11,184 nt of DNA from Chloroflexota bacterium (GCA_005880075.1 VBJT01000015.1:1-11184); one strand, 5' to 3'. Shown: positions 1-5,655, counted from the stretch's first letter. Program-made: numbers and translations. Notes: generated from the sequence alone by a model not told the origin.

Positions 1-6
1 TCCGAT

Positions 7-31
7 TGGCCCCGGAGACGGGGCTGTTTTT
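7..31 (+). terminator. Rho-independent terminator of an upstream gene
   Basis: A perfect 6-bp GC stem (GCCCCG at 9-14, CGGGGC at 19-24) closes a GAGA tetraloop of the GNRA type. Two G-U pairs can extend the stem outward. It is followed by TGTTTTT, so the U-tract lies at 27-31. This is a textbook intrinsic terminator on the + strand and should end transcription of a gene left of the window. A second 5-bp hairpin (CCCGC 32-36 / GCGGG 42-46) follows without a U-tract. Confidence 0.8.
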
Positions 32-56
32 CCCGCTGGCGGCGGGAGCGCGACGT

Positions 57-133
57 GGTGGGCGTAGCGTAGCGGTTAACGCGCCAGGTTGTGGCCCTGG
101 AGATCACGGGTTCAAATCCCGTCGTCCACCCCA
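57..133 (+). tRNA. tRNA-His (anticodon GTG)
   Basis: A complete cloverleaf can be drawn by eye. The acceptor stem is 58-64 with 123-129 (one G-U pair), the D-stem is GCG 67-69 with CGC 80-82, the anticodon stem is CCAGG 84-88 with CCTGG 96-100, and the T-stem is ACGGG 106-110 with CCCGT 118-122 around a TTCAAAT loop. The anticodon at 91-93 is GTG. Two histidine-specific identity features are present: an encoded extra G at 57 (G-1) and a C discriminator at 130. The CCA end is encoded at 131-133. No promoter is evident between it and the terminator ending at 31. Confidence 0.97.
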
Positions 134-164
134 AACATTCTTTCTGCTTCAGGCCTCTCCGCCT

Positions 165-170
165 TACACT
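165..170 (+). promoter_or_regulatory. Candidate -10 element for a leaderless CPBP-protease transcript
   Basis: TACACT matches the TATAAT consensus at four of six positions and ends 7 nt before the ATG at 178. That would put the transcription start at or next to the start codon. No Shine-Dalgarno sequence precedes this ATG, which fits leaderless translation. No good -35 box is visible, so this is a weak inference; readthrough from tRNA-His is an alternative. Confidence 0.3.
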
Positions 171-177
171 TACTCTT

Positions 178-1002
178 ATGGCTGTATCAGCACTCGCTTG
201 CCAGCGATGCGACGCCCAGGTCCTTGCCGGTGCTGCTTTCTGTCAGAATTGCGGCGCCGCGCTGGATGTCACCAGGGCGCAGACGGACAGAATGCCTTGG
301 ACGCCGGCCGACGTTCTTAAAGCGATCGGCATCGTTGTCGCCGTCCTGATCGGCACCTCGATTCCGGCCAGCATCAGCGCGCTCGTTATCGCGGGAAATG
401 AGGACATTGAAAAGGATTCTCTGGCTCTCACGGTAGCGCTCGCTGCAAGCGTATTCCTCGAAATTGGCCTTCTTGCGGCGGCGATTTACTTCAGCATTCG
501 CAAGTATCGACTTCCTTGGTCGGCTCTCGGGCTCCGCTGGCCGCAGCAGGGCGGCGTCTGGACGACTGCCGGATTGGTGTTCGGTCTTCTGATCGCGGGA
601 CTCGTTGTGAGCTTTGCGTACTTCGGGGCTCTCGCCGTGGTCGGAATTGAGCCGGACACCGAGATTAAGGAGACATATCAGAGCGCGGGGCCGCTCATCG
701 TTCTTGCGATGCTTTCGCTTTTCTTCGCGCCGTTTGCTGAAGAGGTCTTCTTCCGCGGCTTCGTGTTTGGCGGTCTGCGCGGCCGGTGGGGGACCGCGTG
801 GGCAGCAGTTGCGAGCGGGGCGTTGTTCGCGCTTGCGCACATCGGCAATCCGGGGACGATCTACCTTCTCCCTCCTGTGGCCGCTATCGGTGCTCTATTC
901 GCTCTCGGCTATGCCTACTCAGGCTCAATCTTGACCAGTCTGCTCGCTCACTTCCTGTTCAACTTGTTTGCCCTCGGCGCCGGCATCGCCGAGTATTCAT
1001 GA
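178..1002 (+). CDS. Zinc-ribbon CPBP-family intramembrane metalloprotease
   Basis: The product is 274 aa. Its N-terminus carries a short zinc ribbon with C8-x2-C11 and C22-x2-C25, followed by several hydrophobic segments from about residue 45 to the end. The C-terminal half has the three CPBP (CAAX protease and bacteriocin-processing, Abi) motifs: EExxxR (E188, E189, R193), FxxxH (F217, H221) and HxxxN (H258, N262). Members are membrane-embedded proteases with varied or unknown substrates, including prenyl-protein processing and bacteriocin immunity; the substrate here cannot be told. All catalytic residues are present, so it is probably active. The frame stays open back to an ATG at 91, but that lies inside tRNA-His, and the ATG at 178 sits directly before the Cys-rich domain. 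Its stop overlaps the trpA start (ATGA at 999-1002), implying co-transcription and translational coupling. Confidence 0.85.
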   Translation: MAVSALACQRCDAQVLAGAAFCQNCGAALDVTRAQTDRMPWTPADVLKAIGIVVAVLIGTSIPASISALVIAGNEDIEKDSLALTVALAASVFLEIGLLAAAIYFSIRKYRLPWSALGLRWPQQGGVWTTAGLVFGLLIAGLVVSFAYFGALAVVGIEPDTEIKETYQSAGPLIVLAMLSLFFAPFAEEVFFRGFVFGGLRGRWGTAWAAVASGALFALAHIGNPGTIYLLPPVAAIGALFALGYAYSGSILTSLLAHFLFNLFALGAGIAEYS

Positions 1003-1832
1003 GCGCGGACGGGGCGCATAACCTGCCGCCCGGCCGAATCGAATCGGCGTTCGCCCGCATGAAGGCCGAAGGCCGAACGGGGTTCGTCGCCTTCCTTACA
1101 GTGGGCTATCCAGACGTTGAGTCGACGCTGCGCCTATTGCCCGCGCTGGTTGAAGGCGGCGCCGATATCATCGAGCTCGGCATACCGTTCTCAGATCCGC
1201 TAGCCGAAGGGCCGACTATCCAGCACTCGTCTTATCGTGCGCTTCAGCAGGGTGTGACCCCCCGGCTGTGCCTGGACGTGGCTGCGAAGCTTCGCCAGTT
1301 GGGCGTTGAGACACCGCTTGTGCCGATGGGCTACTACAACCCGATACTCGCCTACGGGATCGAGGCATTTGTGAGCGATGCTGCTTCTGCTGGCGTCGAC
1401 GGTCTAGTCGTGGTAGACCTGCCGCCTGAGGAATCCGCACCCGTGCGCGAAGCCTGCCTGGCTAAAAATCTCCGCCTGATCTACCTCCTTGCGCCCACGA
1501 GCACCGATGAGCGGATTAAGCTCGTCGCGTCGATGGCGTCGGGCTTCATCTATTGCGTGAGCATCACCGGTGTCACGGGCGCGCGCGATGAGCTTCATCC
1601 GGGACTTGAAGAGTTCGTCAAGCGAGTCCGAAGCAATACACACTTGCCAATCGCGGTAGGATTTGGTATATCTCAGCCTAAGCACTTTCAGGCAGTGGGG
1701 CAGATCGCCGACGCTGCCGTCATCGGAAGCGCGATCATCGACGAGATCGGCAAGAGCGATCCGTCACAGCAAGCAGCGAGGTTGAGAGAATATGCGGAGG
1801 TGGTCACCGGCCAGCGGAGGGCAGCCACTTAG
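999..1832 (+). CDS. trpA: Tryptophan synthase alpha chain
   Basis: The 277-aa product matches TrpA along its length (about 268 aa in E. coli). TrpA cleaves indole-3-glycerol phosphate to indole and glyceraldehyde-3-phosphate and normally passes indole through a tunnel to TrpB. It is a TIM barrel; the catalytic motif ELGIPFSDP contains E59, equivalent to E. coli Glu49. The second catalytic acid, Asp60 in E. coli, is Glu here (E70 in PLAEGPTIQ), a conservative change that I recall in other TrpA proteins. The phosphate-binding segments IYCVSITGVTGAR and GFGIS are present. The ATG at 999 overlaps the previous stop and gives the family's normal N-terminus. No trpB lies next to it, which is unusual because trpB commonly sits just upstream. 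Confidence 0.95.
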   Translation: MSADGAHNLPPGRIESAFARMKAEGRTGFVAFLTVGYPDVESTLRLLPALVEGGADIIELGIPFSDPLAEGPTIQHSSYRALQQGVTPRLCLDVAAKLRQLGVETPLVPMGYYNPILAYGIEAFVSDAASAGVDGLVVVDLPPEESAPVREACLAKNLRLIYLLAPTSTDERIKLVASMASGFIYCVSITGVTGARDELHPGLEEFVKRVRSNTHLPIAVGFGISQPKHFQAVGQIADAAVIGSAIIDEIGKSDPSQQAARLREYAEVVTGQRRAAT

Positions 1833-1840
1833 GGCCGCTC

Positions 1841-1865
1841 GGATTCTCGCCTATGGCGAGAATTC
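1841..1865 (+). promoter_or_regulatory. Strong hairpin between trpA and aroH
   Basis: ATTCTCGCC (1843-1851) and GGCGAGAAT (1855-1863) form a perfect 9-bp inverted repeat around a TAT loop. A G-U and a G-C pair (1842/1864, 1841/1865) can extend it to 11 bp. No U-tract follows, so it is not a classic intrinsic terminator. It could protect the trpA mRNA 3' end, act with Rho, or be part of an aroH leader. Confidence 0.6.
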
Positions 1866-1923
1866 CGTCGGCCGCGTCTATCGTGGCAGCTCCCGGGCCG
1901 GCGTTTTTGGCTCGCGCTAACCG

Positions 1924-1941
1924 TCCGGTCCGGCCGGAGGG
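1924..1941 (+). promoter_or_regulatory. aroH Shine-Dalgarno with possible sequestering hairpin
   Basis: GGAGGG at 1936-1941 lies 6 nt before the GTG at 1948 and is the main support for that start. TCCGG occurs twice in tandem (1924-1928, 1929-1933), directly followed by CCGGA (1934-1938). The first copy can pair with CCGGA around a 5-nt loop, burying the first three bases of the Shine-Dalgarno sequence. The site is visible; a regulatory role is inference. Confidence 0.45.
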
Positions 1942-1947
1942 TTCAGC

Positions 1948-2319
1948 GTGCTGACCAGGGGCGTGAGAGGGGCCACCACCGTAGAGGCAAACTCCCCCGA
2001 GTCTATCCTCGACGCGACAAAAGAGCTCCTCGCCGCGATGCTGAAGGCCAATGACCTCGACGTGGAATACGTCGCCTCGGCCTTCTTCACCGTCACACCC
2101 GATCTAAACGCTGAATTCCCAGCCATCGCGGCAAGGAACATGGGCTGGAATACCGTTGCGCTCCTCTGTGGGCACGAGATGAACAAGCCTGGGGCTCTGC
2201 CGATGACGCTGAGGGTGCTCCTCCACGTCAATACCGAAAAGGCGGCGCGCGAAATCAAGCACGTCTACCTGAGAGGCGCGCGAGTCCTCCGGCCGGACAT
2301 CGAGACCGAGATACGTTAG
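1948..2319 (+). CDS. aroH: Chorismate mutase, AroH (monofunctional) type
   Basis: The 123-aa product matches the Bacillus subtilis AroH family (about 127 aa), a pseudo-alpha/beta-barrel trimer that converts chorismate to prephenate for Phe and Tyr. The N-terminus TRGVRGATTVE carries R7, the residue equivalent to the B. subtilis active-site Arg7. C74 and E77 (in LLCGHEM), R89 (in MTLRVLLHV), Y107 (in HVYLRGA) and R115 (in VLRPD) correspond to the known pocket of Cys75, Glu78, Arg90, Tyr108 and Arg116. The GTG start is chosen because a good GGAGGG lies 6 nt upstream and the family alignment begins there. It lies between trpA and aroF, and 39 nt separate it from aroF, so the two are probably co-transcribed. 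It is unrelated to the AroQ-type mutases that are often fused to DAHP synthase. Confidence 0.93.
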   Translation: MLTRGVRGATTVEANSPESILDATKELLAAMLKANDLDVEYVASAFFTVTPDLNAEFPAIAARNMGWNTVALLCGHEMNKPGALPMTLRVLLHVNTEKAAREIKHVYLRGARVLRPDIETEIR

Positions 2320-2358
2320 AGCGCAGGTCGCGTCTTATCTAGGGCAAGGAGAAAGATC

Positions 2359-3414
2359 ATGATCGTCGTCATGAAAACCAATGCAACGGAAAATCAGGTC
2401 GTCGGGGTACAAAAGGCTATACGGGAACTCGGCTTCAAAGACCACCGCATTCACGGTGAAGAGCGCAACGTTGTCGCCGTCCTTGGGCACGTCTACCCGG
2501 AGTTGGTCGACGAACTCGGTGTCCTCGAGGGTGTCGACACGGTCGTCCGCATCAGTAAGCCCTTCAAGCTGGCCAGCCGCGAGGTCAACCCATACGACAC
2601 GATTATTCGCGTTGGCCCTGTGGAGATTGGGGGCGGCAGCATAGTGGTTATGGGCGGGCCGTGCTCCGTCGATACCGAAGAGAACGTCCTCGAAGCAGCG
2701 AGGGCCGTGAAGGCCGCCGGTGGGCACATCCTTCGGGGTGGCGCCTTCAAGCCGCGCACCAGTCCATACGCGTTCCGGGGCCACGGTGAGAAGGGACTGC
2801 ACATCCTCGCAGCGGCCCGTGCCGAAACGGGGCTTCCGGTAGTCACTGAGGTGATGGATGCTAGGGATGTCCAGCTCGTCGCCAAGCACGCCGACATCCT
2901 ACAGATAGGCGCCCGCAATTCGCAGAACTACACGCTGCTCGATGAAGTCGGCCGCTCCAGTAAGCCGGTCCTGCTCAAGCGCGGCATGTCTGCAACGATC
3001 GAGGAGTGGCTGCTCGCTGCGGAATACATTCTGTCCCACGGCAACCGCGATGTGATCCTCTGCGAGCGTGGCATCCGCACCTTCGAGACTGCTACTCGCT
3101 TCACCTTTGACGTGAACGCCATCCCGCTGGTGAAGAAGCTCTCTCACCTCCCGCTGATCGGCGACCCAAGCCACGCGACCGGCAAGTGGGACCTCGTCGA
3201 ACCGGTCGCACTGGCAGCGATCGCTGCCGGAGCCGACGGTCTTGAGGTGGAGGTGCATCCGAATCCAGACCACGCGTTGTCGGACGGAGCGCAGTCGTTG
3301 ACGCCGAAGAACTTCGCGAAGCTGATGGACAGGGCCCGCACCCTCGGCGACGCCATTGGCAGGCCGGTTGCTCCCGCCTACAACGAGCCAGTCGCGGCCC
3401 GAAAAGCTTCCTGA
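2359..3414 (+). CDS. aroF: 3-deoxy-7-phosphoheptulonate (DAHP) synthase, type I-beta
   Basis: The 351-aa product condenses phosphoenolpyruvate with erythrose-4-phosphate, the first step of the shikimate pathway. Residues 1-70 form the ferredoxin-like (ACT-like) domain that in the Thermotoga maritima enzyme mediates feedback inhibition by Tyr/Phe. The TIM barrel follows, with GGPCSVD (C102), KPRTSPYAF (131-139), the GIRTFETATR signature, DPSHATG (H272), LEVEVHPNPD (E298) and ALSDG (D309). C102, H272, E298 and D309 are the metal ligands, and their numbering equals that of T. maritima, so the protein is nearly collinear with it. AAGGAG at 2346-2351 lies 7 nt before the ATG. About ten extra C-terminal residues look disordered. 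The regulatory domain suggests inhibition by aromatic amino acids, and the adjacent chorismate mutase gene fits joint control of the Phe/Tyr branch. Confidence 0.96.
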   Translation: MIVVMKTNATENQVVGVQKAIRELGFKDHRIHGEERNVVAVLGHVYPELVDELGVLEGVDTVVRISKPFKLASREVNPYDTIIRVGPVEIGGGSIVVMGGPCSVDTEENVLEAARAVKAAGGHILRGGAFKPRTSPYAFRGHGEKGLHILAAARAETGLPVVTEVMDARDVQLVAKHADILQIGARNSQNYTLLDEVGRSSKPVLLKRGMSATIEEWLLAAEYILSHGNRDVILCERGIRTFETATRFTFDVNAIPLVKKLSHLPLIGDPSHATGKWDLVEPVALAAIAAGADGLEVEVHPNPDHALSDGAQSLTPKNFAKLMDRARTLGDAIGRPVAPAYNEPVAARKAS

Positions 3415-3531
3415 GCTGCCGGTCGACGTCAGGGGCGAGGCGTGTCTCGGCCTCCAAGTGCCTTGACCAGCGATTCCCCGTCCCGCACCCTAATCGCATG
3501 ACTCCCGTTTGTTCCTCAGAGGACCCCCGCG

Positions 3532-4539
3532 ATGACACCTCGCAACCGCCAGCCTGAACGGCGCCCGCGTTCCGGCACGCGAGACCGCTCGACCGCCAAG
3601 GGGTTAGTCGTGAGGGAAACGTCCGCCCTCAGGCGCCGGGCCCCTCGACGGAGTGACAACGCTAGTTCGACAACGCTTGATTCTAGCCTCGTGCGAAATC
3701 TCGTCGCCGCTGCTCTAAGCGAAGATCGCGTGGAAAACGACATTACTACGAACGCTCTGGTCCAAAGTGACTGGACCGGTCGGGCAATCATCACCGCGCA
3801 GGCCGAAGGCATTCTCGCCGGCCTACCGATCGGTCAAGCAGCATTCCTTCAGGTCGACCCGGAGCTCGGGTGGATCTCCCAGAAGACCGAGGGCGACCGA
3901 ATTTCGCCCGGCGATGTCGTTGCAAGGGTCGAAGGTGCGCTGAAATCGATGCTGCGCGCCGAGCGAGTCGCTCTCAATTTCGTCACGCACCTGAGCGGCA
4001 TAGCGAGTATGGCTGCTACGGTCGTTGCCCTATTGGCGGGTAGCAACTGCCGCCTGCGCGACACGCGTAAGACGACCCCGGGACTTCGCATGCTCGAGAA
4101 GTATGCCGTACGGATCGGCGGAGGCACGAACCATCGCTTTGAGCTATCAGACGGCGTGCTCATCAAGGACAACCACCTCGCCGCGCTCCGCGCCCGTTTG
4201 CCGGCAGGCACCGACCACATTCAAGAGGCGATTCGTCTCGCGCGTAAGGCGATTTCAAAGATTGCAATCGAGATCGAGGTTACGAATGTGGACGAGGCGC
4301 AGAGGGCGATTCAAGCCGGCGCCGACGAGCTACTGCTGGACAACATGTCCCTCCGCGACATGAAGGACGCTGTCCGCCTCGCGGCCAAACATAAGCCGCC
4401 GCCTCTACTTGAGGCCTCCGGCGGGATCACTTTGACCAGTGCGCGCGCCGTCGCCGACACGGGCGTCGATTTCATCTCGATGGGCGCGATTACGCACTCC
4501 GCGCCGACTTTGGACTTGAGTCTGGAAATCGAAGGATAG
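3532..4539 (+). CDS. nadC: Nicotinate-nucleotide pyrophosphorylase (quinolinate phosphoribosyltransferase)
   Basis: NadC converts quinolinate and PRPP to nicotinate mononucleotide, CO2 and PPi in de novo NAD synthesis. From the ATG the product is 335 aa, about 45 longer than usual. Family similarity starts near residue 49 (LDSSLVRNLVAAALSED). Active-site motifs are intact: RDTRKTTPG (R179, K180), GGTNHRF (H201, R202), KDNH (K212), EIEVTN (E249), LLLDN (D270) and the C-terminal EASGGI and ISMGAITHS barrel motifs. The Arg-rich N-terminus has no resemblance to the family. A GTG at 3610, with AAGGGG 6 nt upstream, would give a 309-aa protein and is a serious alternative start; the ATG has only a GAGG about 9 nt upstream. 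It lies 117 nt after aroF with no clear terminator or strong promoter between, so it may be in the same transcript. nadA and nadB are not in the window. Confidence 0.93.
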   Translation: MTPRNRQPERRPRSGTRDRSTAKGLVVRETSALRRRAPRRSDNASSTTLDSSLVRNLVAAALSEDRVENDITTNALVQSDWTGRAIITAQAEGILAGLPIGQAAFLQVDPELGWISQKTEGDRISPGDVVARVEGALKSMLRAERVALNFVTHLSGIASMAATVVALLAGSNCRLRDTRKTTPGLRMLEKYAVRIGGGTNHRFELSDGVLIKDNHLAALRARLPAGTDHIQEAIRLARKAISKIAIEIEVTNVDEAQRAIQAGADELLLDNMSLRDMKDAVRLAAKHKPPPLLEASGGITLTSARAVADTGVDFISMGAITHSAPTLDLSLEIEG

Positions 4540-4542
4540 CCG

Positions 4543-4569
4543 CGGAGGTCCGAAAAGGGAGGGCCTCCG
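4543..4569. terminator. Hairpin between convergent nadC and the small membrane-protein gene
   Basis: CGGAGGTCC (4543-4551) pairs with GGGCCTCCG (4561-4569) over 9 bp, with one T-G pair and a 9-nt loop. It begins just after the nadC stop and lies between convergent genes, where a bidirectional terminator is expected. Neither side has a proper U-tract, so termination by this hairpin alone is uncertain. Confidence 0.5.
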
Positions 4570-4612
4570 AGATCTCCTTGTGGGATTTGCTTGGTTTGAC
4601 CGTCTTGTCAGG

Positions 4613-4825
4613 CTACGACTGCGGAAACATGATGGCGATGACTGGCTGAATCAGCCAGCCCACTGCGTAGCCAACGATCATCGTCACGAGAACTGTAAAC
4701 GCTGCTTCGCCCGTGGGCAGCGGCTCGCCGAATTCAGAGGCGACGCTAATTACGCAGAGAAGACCGAAGATGAAACCAATGTACCCAGTTATCGTTCCAG
4801 CGCTGTGTCGTTGAGCTTTTCTCAT
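4613..4825 (-). CDS. Small two-helix membrane protein of unknown function
   Basis: I do not recognise this 70-aa protein. It has a basic start (MRKAQRH), a hydrophobic helix at about residues 11-30 (TITGYIGFIFGLLCVISVAS), a short acidic/Pro loop (EFGEPLPTGE), and a second hydrophobic helix at about 42-67 with small-residue spacing and a Trp. The short charged loop suggests a helical hairpin with both ends on the same side; the positive N-terminus suggests the cytoplasmic side. GGAG lies 6 nt upstream of the ATG, and a TTGCCT / TATAAG promoter-like pair lies further upstream, which together with the clear two-helix pattern makes a real gene likely. It converges on nadC and is followed by a hairpin. 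No enzymatic motif is present, so no function is proposed. Confidence 0.65.
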   Translation of the reverse strand: MRKAQRHSAGTITGYIGFIFGLLCVISVASEFGEPLPTGEAAFTVLVTMIVGYAVGWLIQPVIAIMFPQS

Positions 4826-4880
4826 TCTCCGCTCCGGTTCCCCATTTTACAACTCGGTCATACAAAATTCATATACCATT

Positions 4881-4910
4881 CTTATAATTTCCATAACACT
4901 TAAAAGGCAA
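4881..4910 (-). promoter_or_regulatory. Candidate promoter for the small membrane-protein gene
   Basis: Read on the - strand, TTGCCT (4905-4910, four of six bases to TTGACA) is followed after 18 nt by TATAAG (4881-4886, five of six to TATAAT). Transcription would start near 4874, giving a leader of about 50 nt before the ATG at 4825. It lies in the most AT-rich part of the window. Confidence 0.45.
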
Positions 4911-4972
4911 CCATCGTTGGCATCTTGAAAGATGCGCCGCGGCGCTCGTGCGTTACGACTCTGGTCCGTGTT

Positions 4973-5003
4973 GGTCCGCGCCAGCCGCAAACGTGCGGGG
5001 ACC
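4973..5003. other. Nested inverted repeats in the spacer downstream of dtd
   Basis: CCGCA (4985-4989) and TGCGG (4994-4998) form a 5-bp hairpin with an AACG loop. Directly outside, GGTCC (4973-4977) can pair with GGACC (4999-5003), leaving a 7-nt bulge on one side. It could be an RNA fold or the 3' end structure of the dtd transcript. No U-tract follows on either strand, and short repeats are common in GC-rich DNA. Confidence 0.25.
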
Positions 5004-5075
5004 GTTTGGAGATTAGGGGAAACACGAGCGAGGCCAAATTGCCGCCGACTCGCACACAACCACGCGGCCGAATGC

Positions 5076-5543
5076 TCACCTTCGGCGCCGCGGCCGCTGT
5101 AACTCTTCGCTGTCGATCACAATCGTGACCGGGCCATCGTTGACGAGTTCGACCGCCATCGTCGCACCGAAGCGGCCGGTTTGGACGCGGATCCCCCCGT
5201 CTCGCATTTCAGCGGCGAACGCCTCCACCAGAGCTTCAGCCCTCTCCGGAGTCGCGGCTCCGGTGAAATTGGGCCGCCGTCCGCGACGCGTGTCACCTAG
5301 AAGAGTGAACTGGCTAACGACGAGGGCCTCGCCGGCGATATCAAGCAGCGATAGGTTGAACCGTCCTGCCTCGTCGGAGAAGATACGGATCTCGAGGCAT
5401 TTTCGCGCCAGTCGGCGTACCTGCTCCTCCATGTCTGTCGTCGCCACTCCGATAAGAACCAGGTGTCCTCTGCCGATCGAAGCCACTGTTTTGCCGTCTA
5501 CCGACACGGACGCTCGGCTTACCCTCTGCAATACGACCCGCAT
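5076..5543 (-). CDS. dtd: D-aminoacyl-tRNA deacylase
   Basis: The 155-aa product hydrolyses D-aminoacyl-tRNA (and, in this family, mischarged Gly-tRNA-Ala), preventing D-amino acids from entering translation. It is a cytosolic homodimer. The N-terminus MRVVLQRVSRASVSVDG is typical, and both active-site motifs are present: SQFTLLGD (77-84, usually SQFTLYA) and NDGPVTI (135-141) with the Gly-cisPro pair that rejects L-amino acids. The usual Tyr of SQFTLY is Leu here, a minor change away from the Thr nucleophile region. The last residues are Arg-rich. No Shine-Dalgarno precedes the ATG; instead TAAGAT ends 6 nt before it, which suggests a leaderless transcript. The gene lies 112 nt downstream of the FmdB-type gene on the same strand. 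Confidence 0.95.
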   Translation of the reverse strand: MRVVLQRVSRASVSVDGKTVASIGRGHLVLIGVATTDMEEQVRRLARKCLEIRIFSDEAGRFNLSLLDIAGEALVVSQFTLLGDTRRGRRPNFTGAATPERAEALVEAFAAEMRDGGIRVQTGRFGATMAVELVNDGPVTIVIDSEELQRPRRRR

Positions 5544-5549
5544 AGGGCA

Positions 5550-5555
5550 ATCTTA
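5550..5555 (-). promoter_or_regulatory. Candidate -10 element for a leaderless dtd transcript
   Basis: On the - strand TAAGAT (four of six to TATAAT) ends 6 nt before the dtd ATG at 5543, the spacing expected when transcription begins at the start codon. There is no Shine-Dalgarno and no clear -35 box. dtd could instead be read from the upstream FmdB-gene promoter. Confidence 0.3.
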
Positions 5556-5655
5556 TTCTGGGCCGAGTGCTTCGCTGTATGTTTGCGGGCAGCAAAAGGA
5601 AGCTGCGGGCCGAAACAGCAACGCGCCGCGATCTGCTGGGCGCGCTCGTTAGCTG

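Larger units (their letters stand above)
4826..5075. other. Largest gene-free stretch: AT-rich block then GC-rich spacer
   Basis: No convincing gene is present. Bases about 4846-4906 are strikingly AT-rich against a GC-rich background and hold promoter-like sequences on both strands (TATAAT on + at 4883-4888, TATAAG on - at 4881-4886). Bases about 4910-5075 are GC-rich and hold a nested hairpin at 4973-5003. Arg-rich open frames on both strands look like chance readings of GC-rich DNA. Confidence 0.5.

Noticed and set aside
91..177. N-terminal extension of the CPBP protease from an ATG at 91
   Set aside because: It starts inside tRNA-His at the anticodon and adds residues unrelated to the zinc ribbon; the ATG at 178 is better.
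187..840. 217-codon open frame on the minus strand opposite the CPBP gene
   Set aside because: It is antisense to a gene with intact catalytic motifs, and its charged, repetitive composition is a codon-bias shadow.
1833..1947. T-box or Trp/Phe attenuator leader before aroH
   Set aside because: No T-box consensus, no U-tract after the hairpin, and no short frame rich in Trp, Phe or Tyr codons.
3463..3496. TTGACC with downstream TAATCG as a nadC promoter
   Set aside because: The -35-like box is good but the spacing to the only AT-containing hexamer is about 22 nt, and 17-18 nt spacing gives no -10 match.
4847..5059. Minus-strand 70-codon open frame upstream of the small membrane-protein gene
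   Set aside because: It runs through the AT-rich promoter block, has no recognisable domain or start signal, and has the uneven composition of a chance frame.
4932..5102. Short + strand open frame of 56 codons (and a 67-codon frame from 4925)
   Set aside because: Arg/Ala-rich composition typical of chance frames in GC-rich DNA, no ribosome-binding site, and overlap with the 3' end of dtd on the other strand.
5589..5606. GCAGC/GCTGC hairpin between the FmdB-type gene and dtd as a terminator
   Set aside because: Only 5 bp with an 8-nt loop and no U-tract on the transcribed strand; likely chance.
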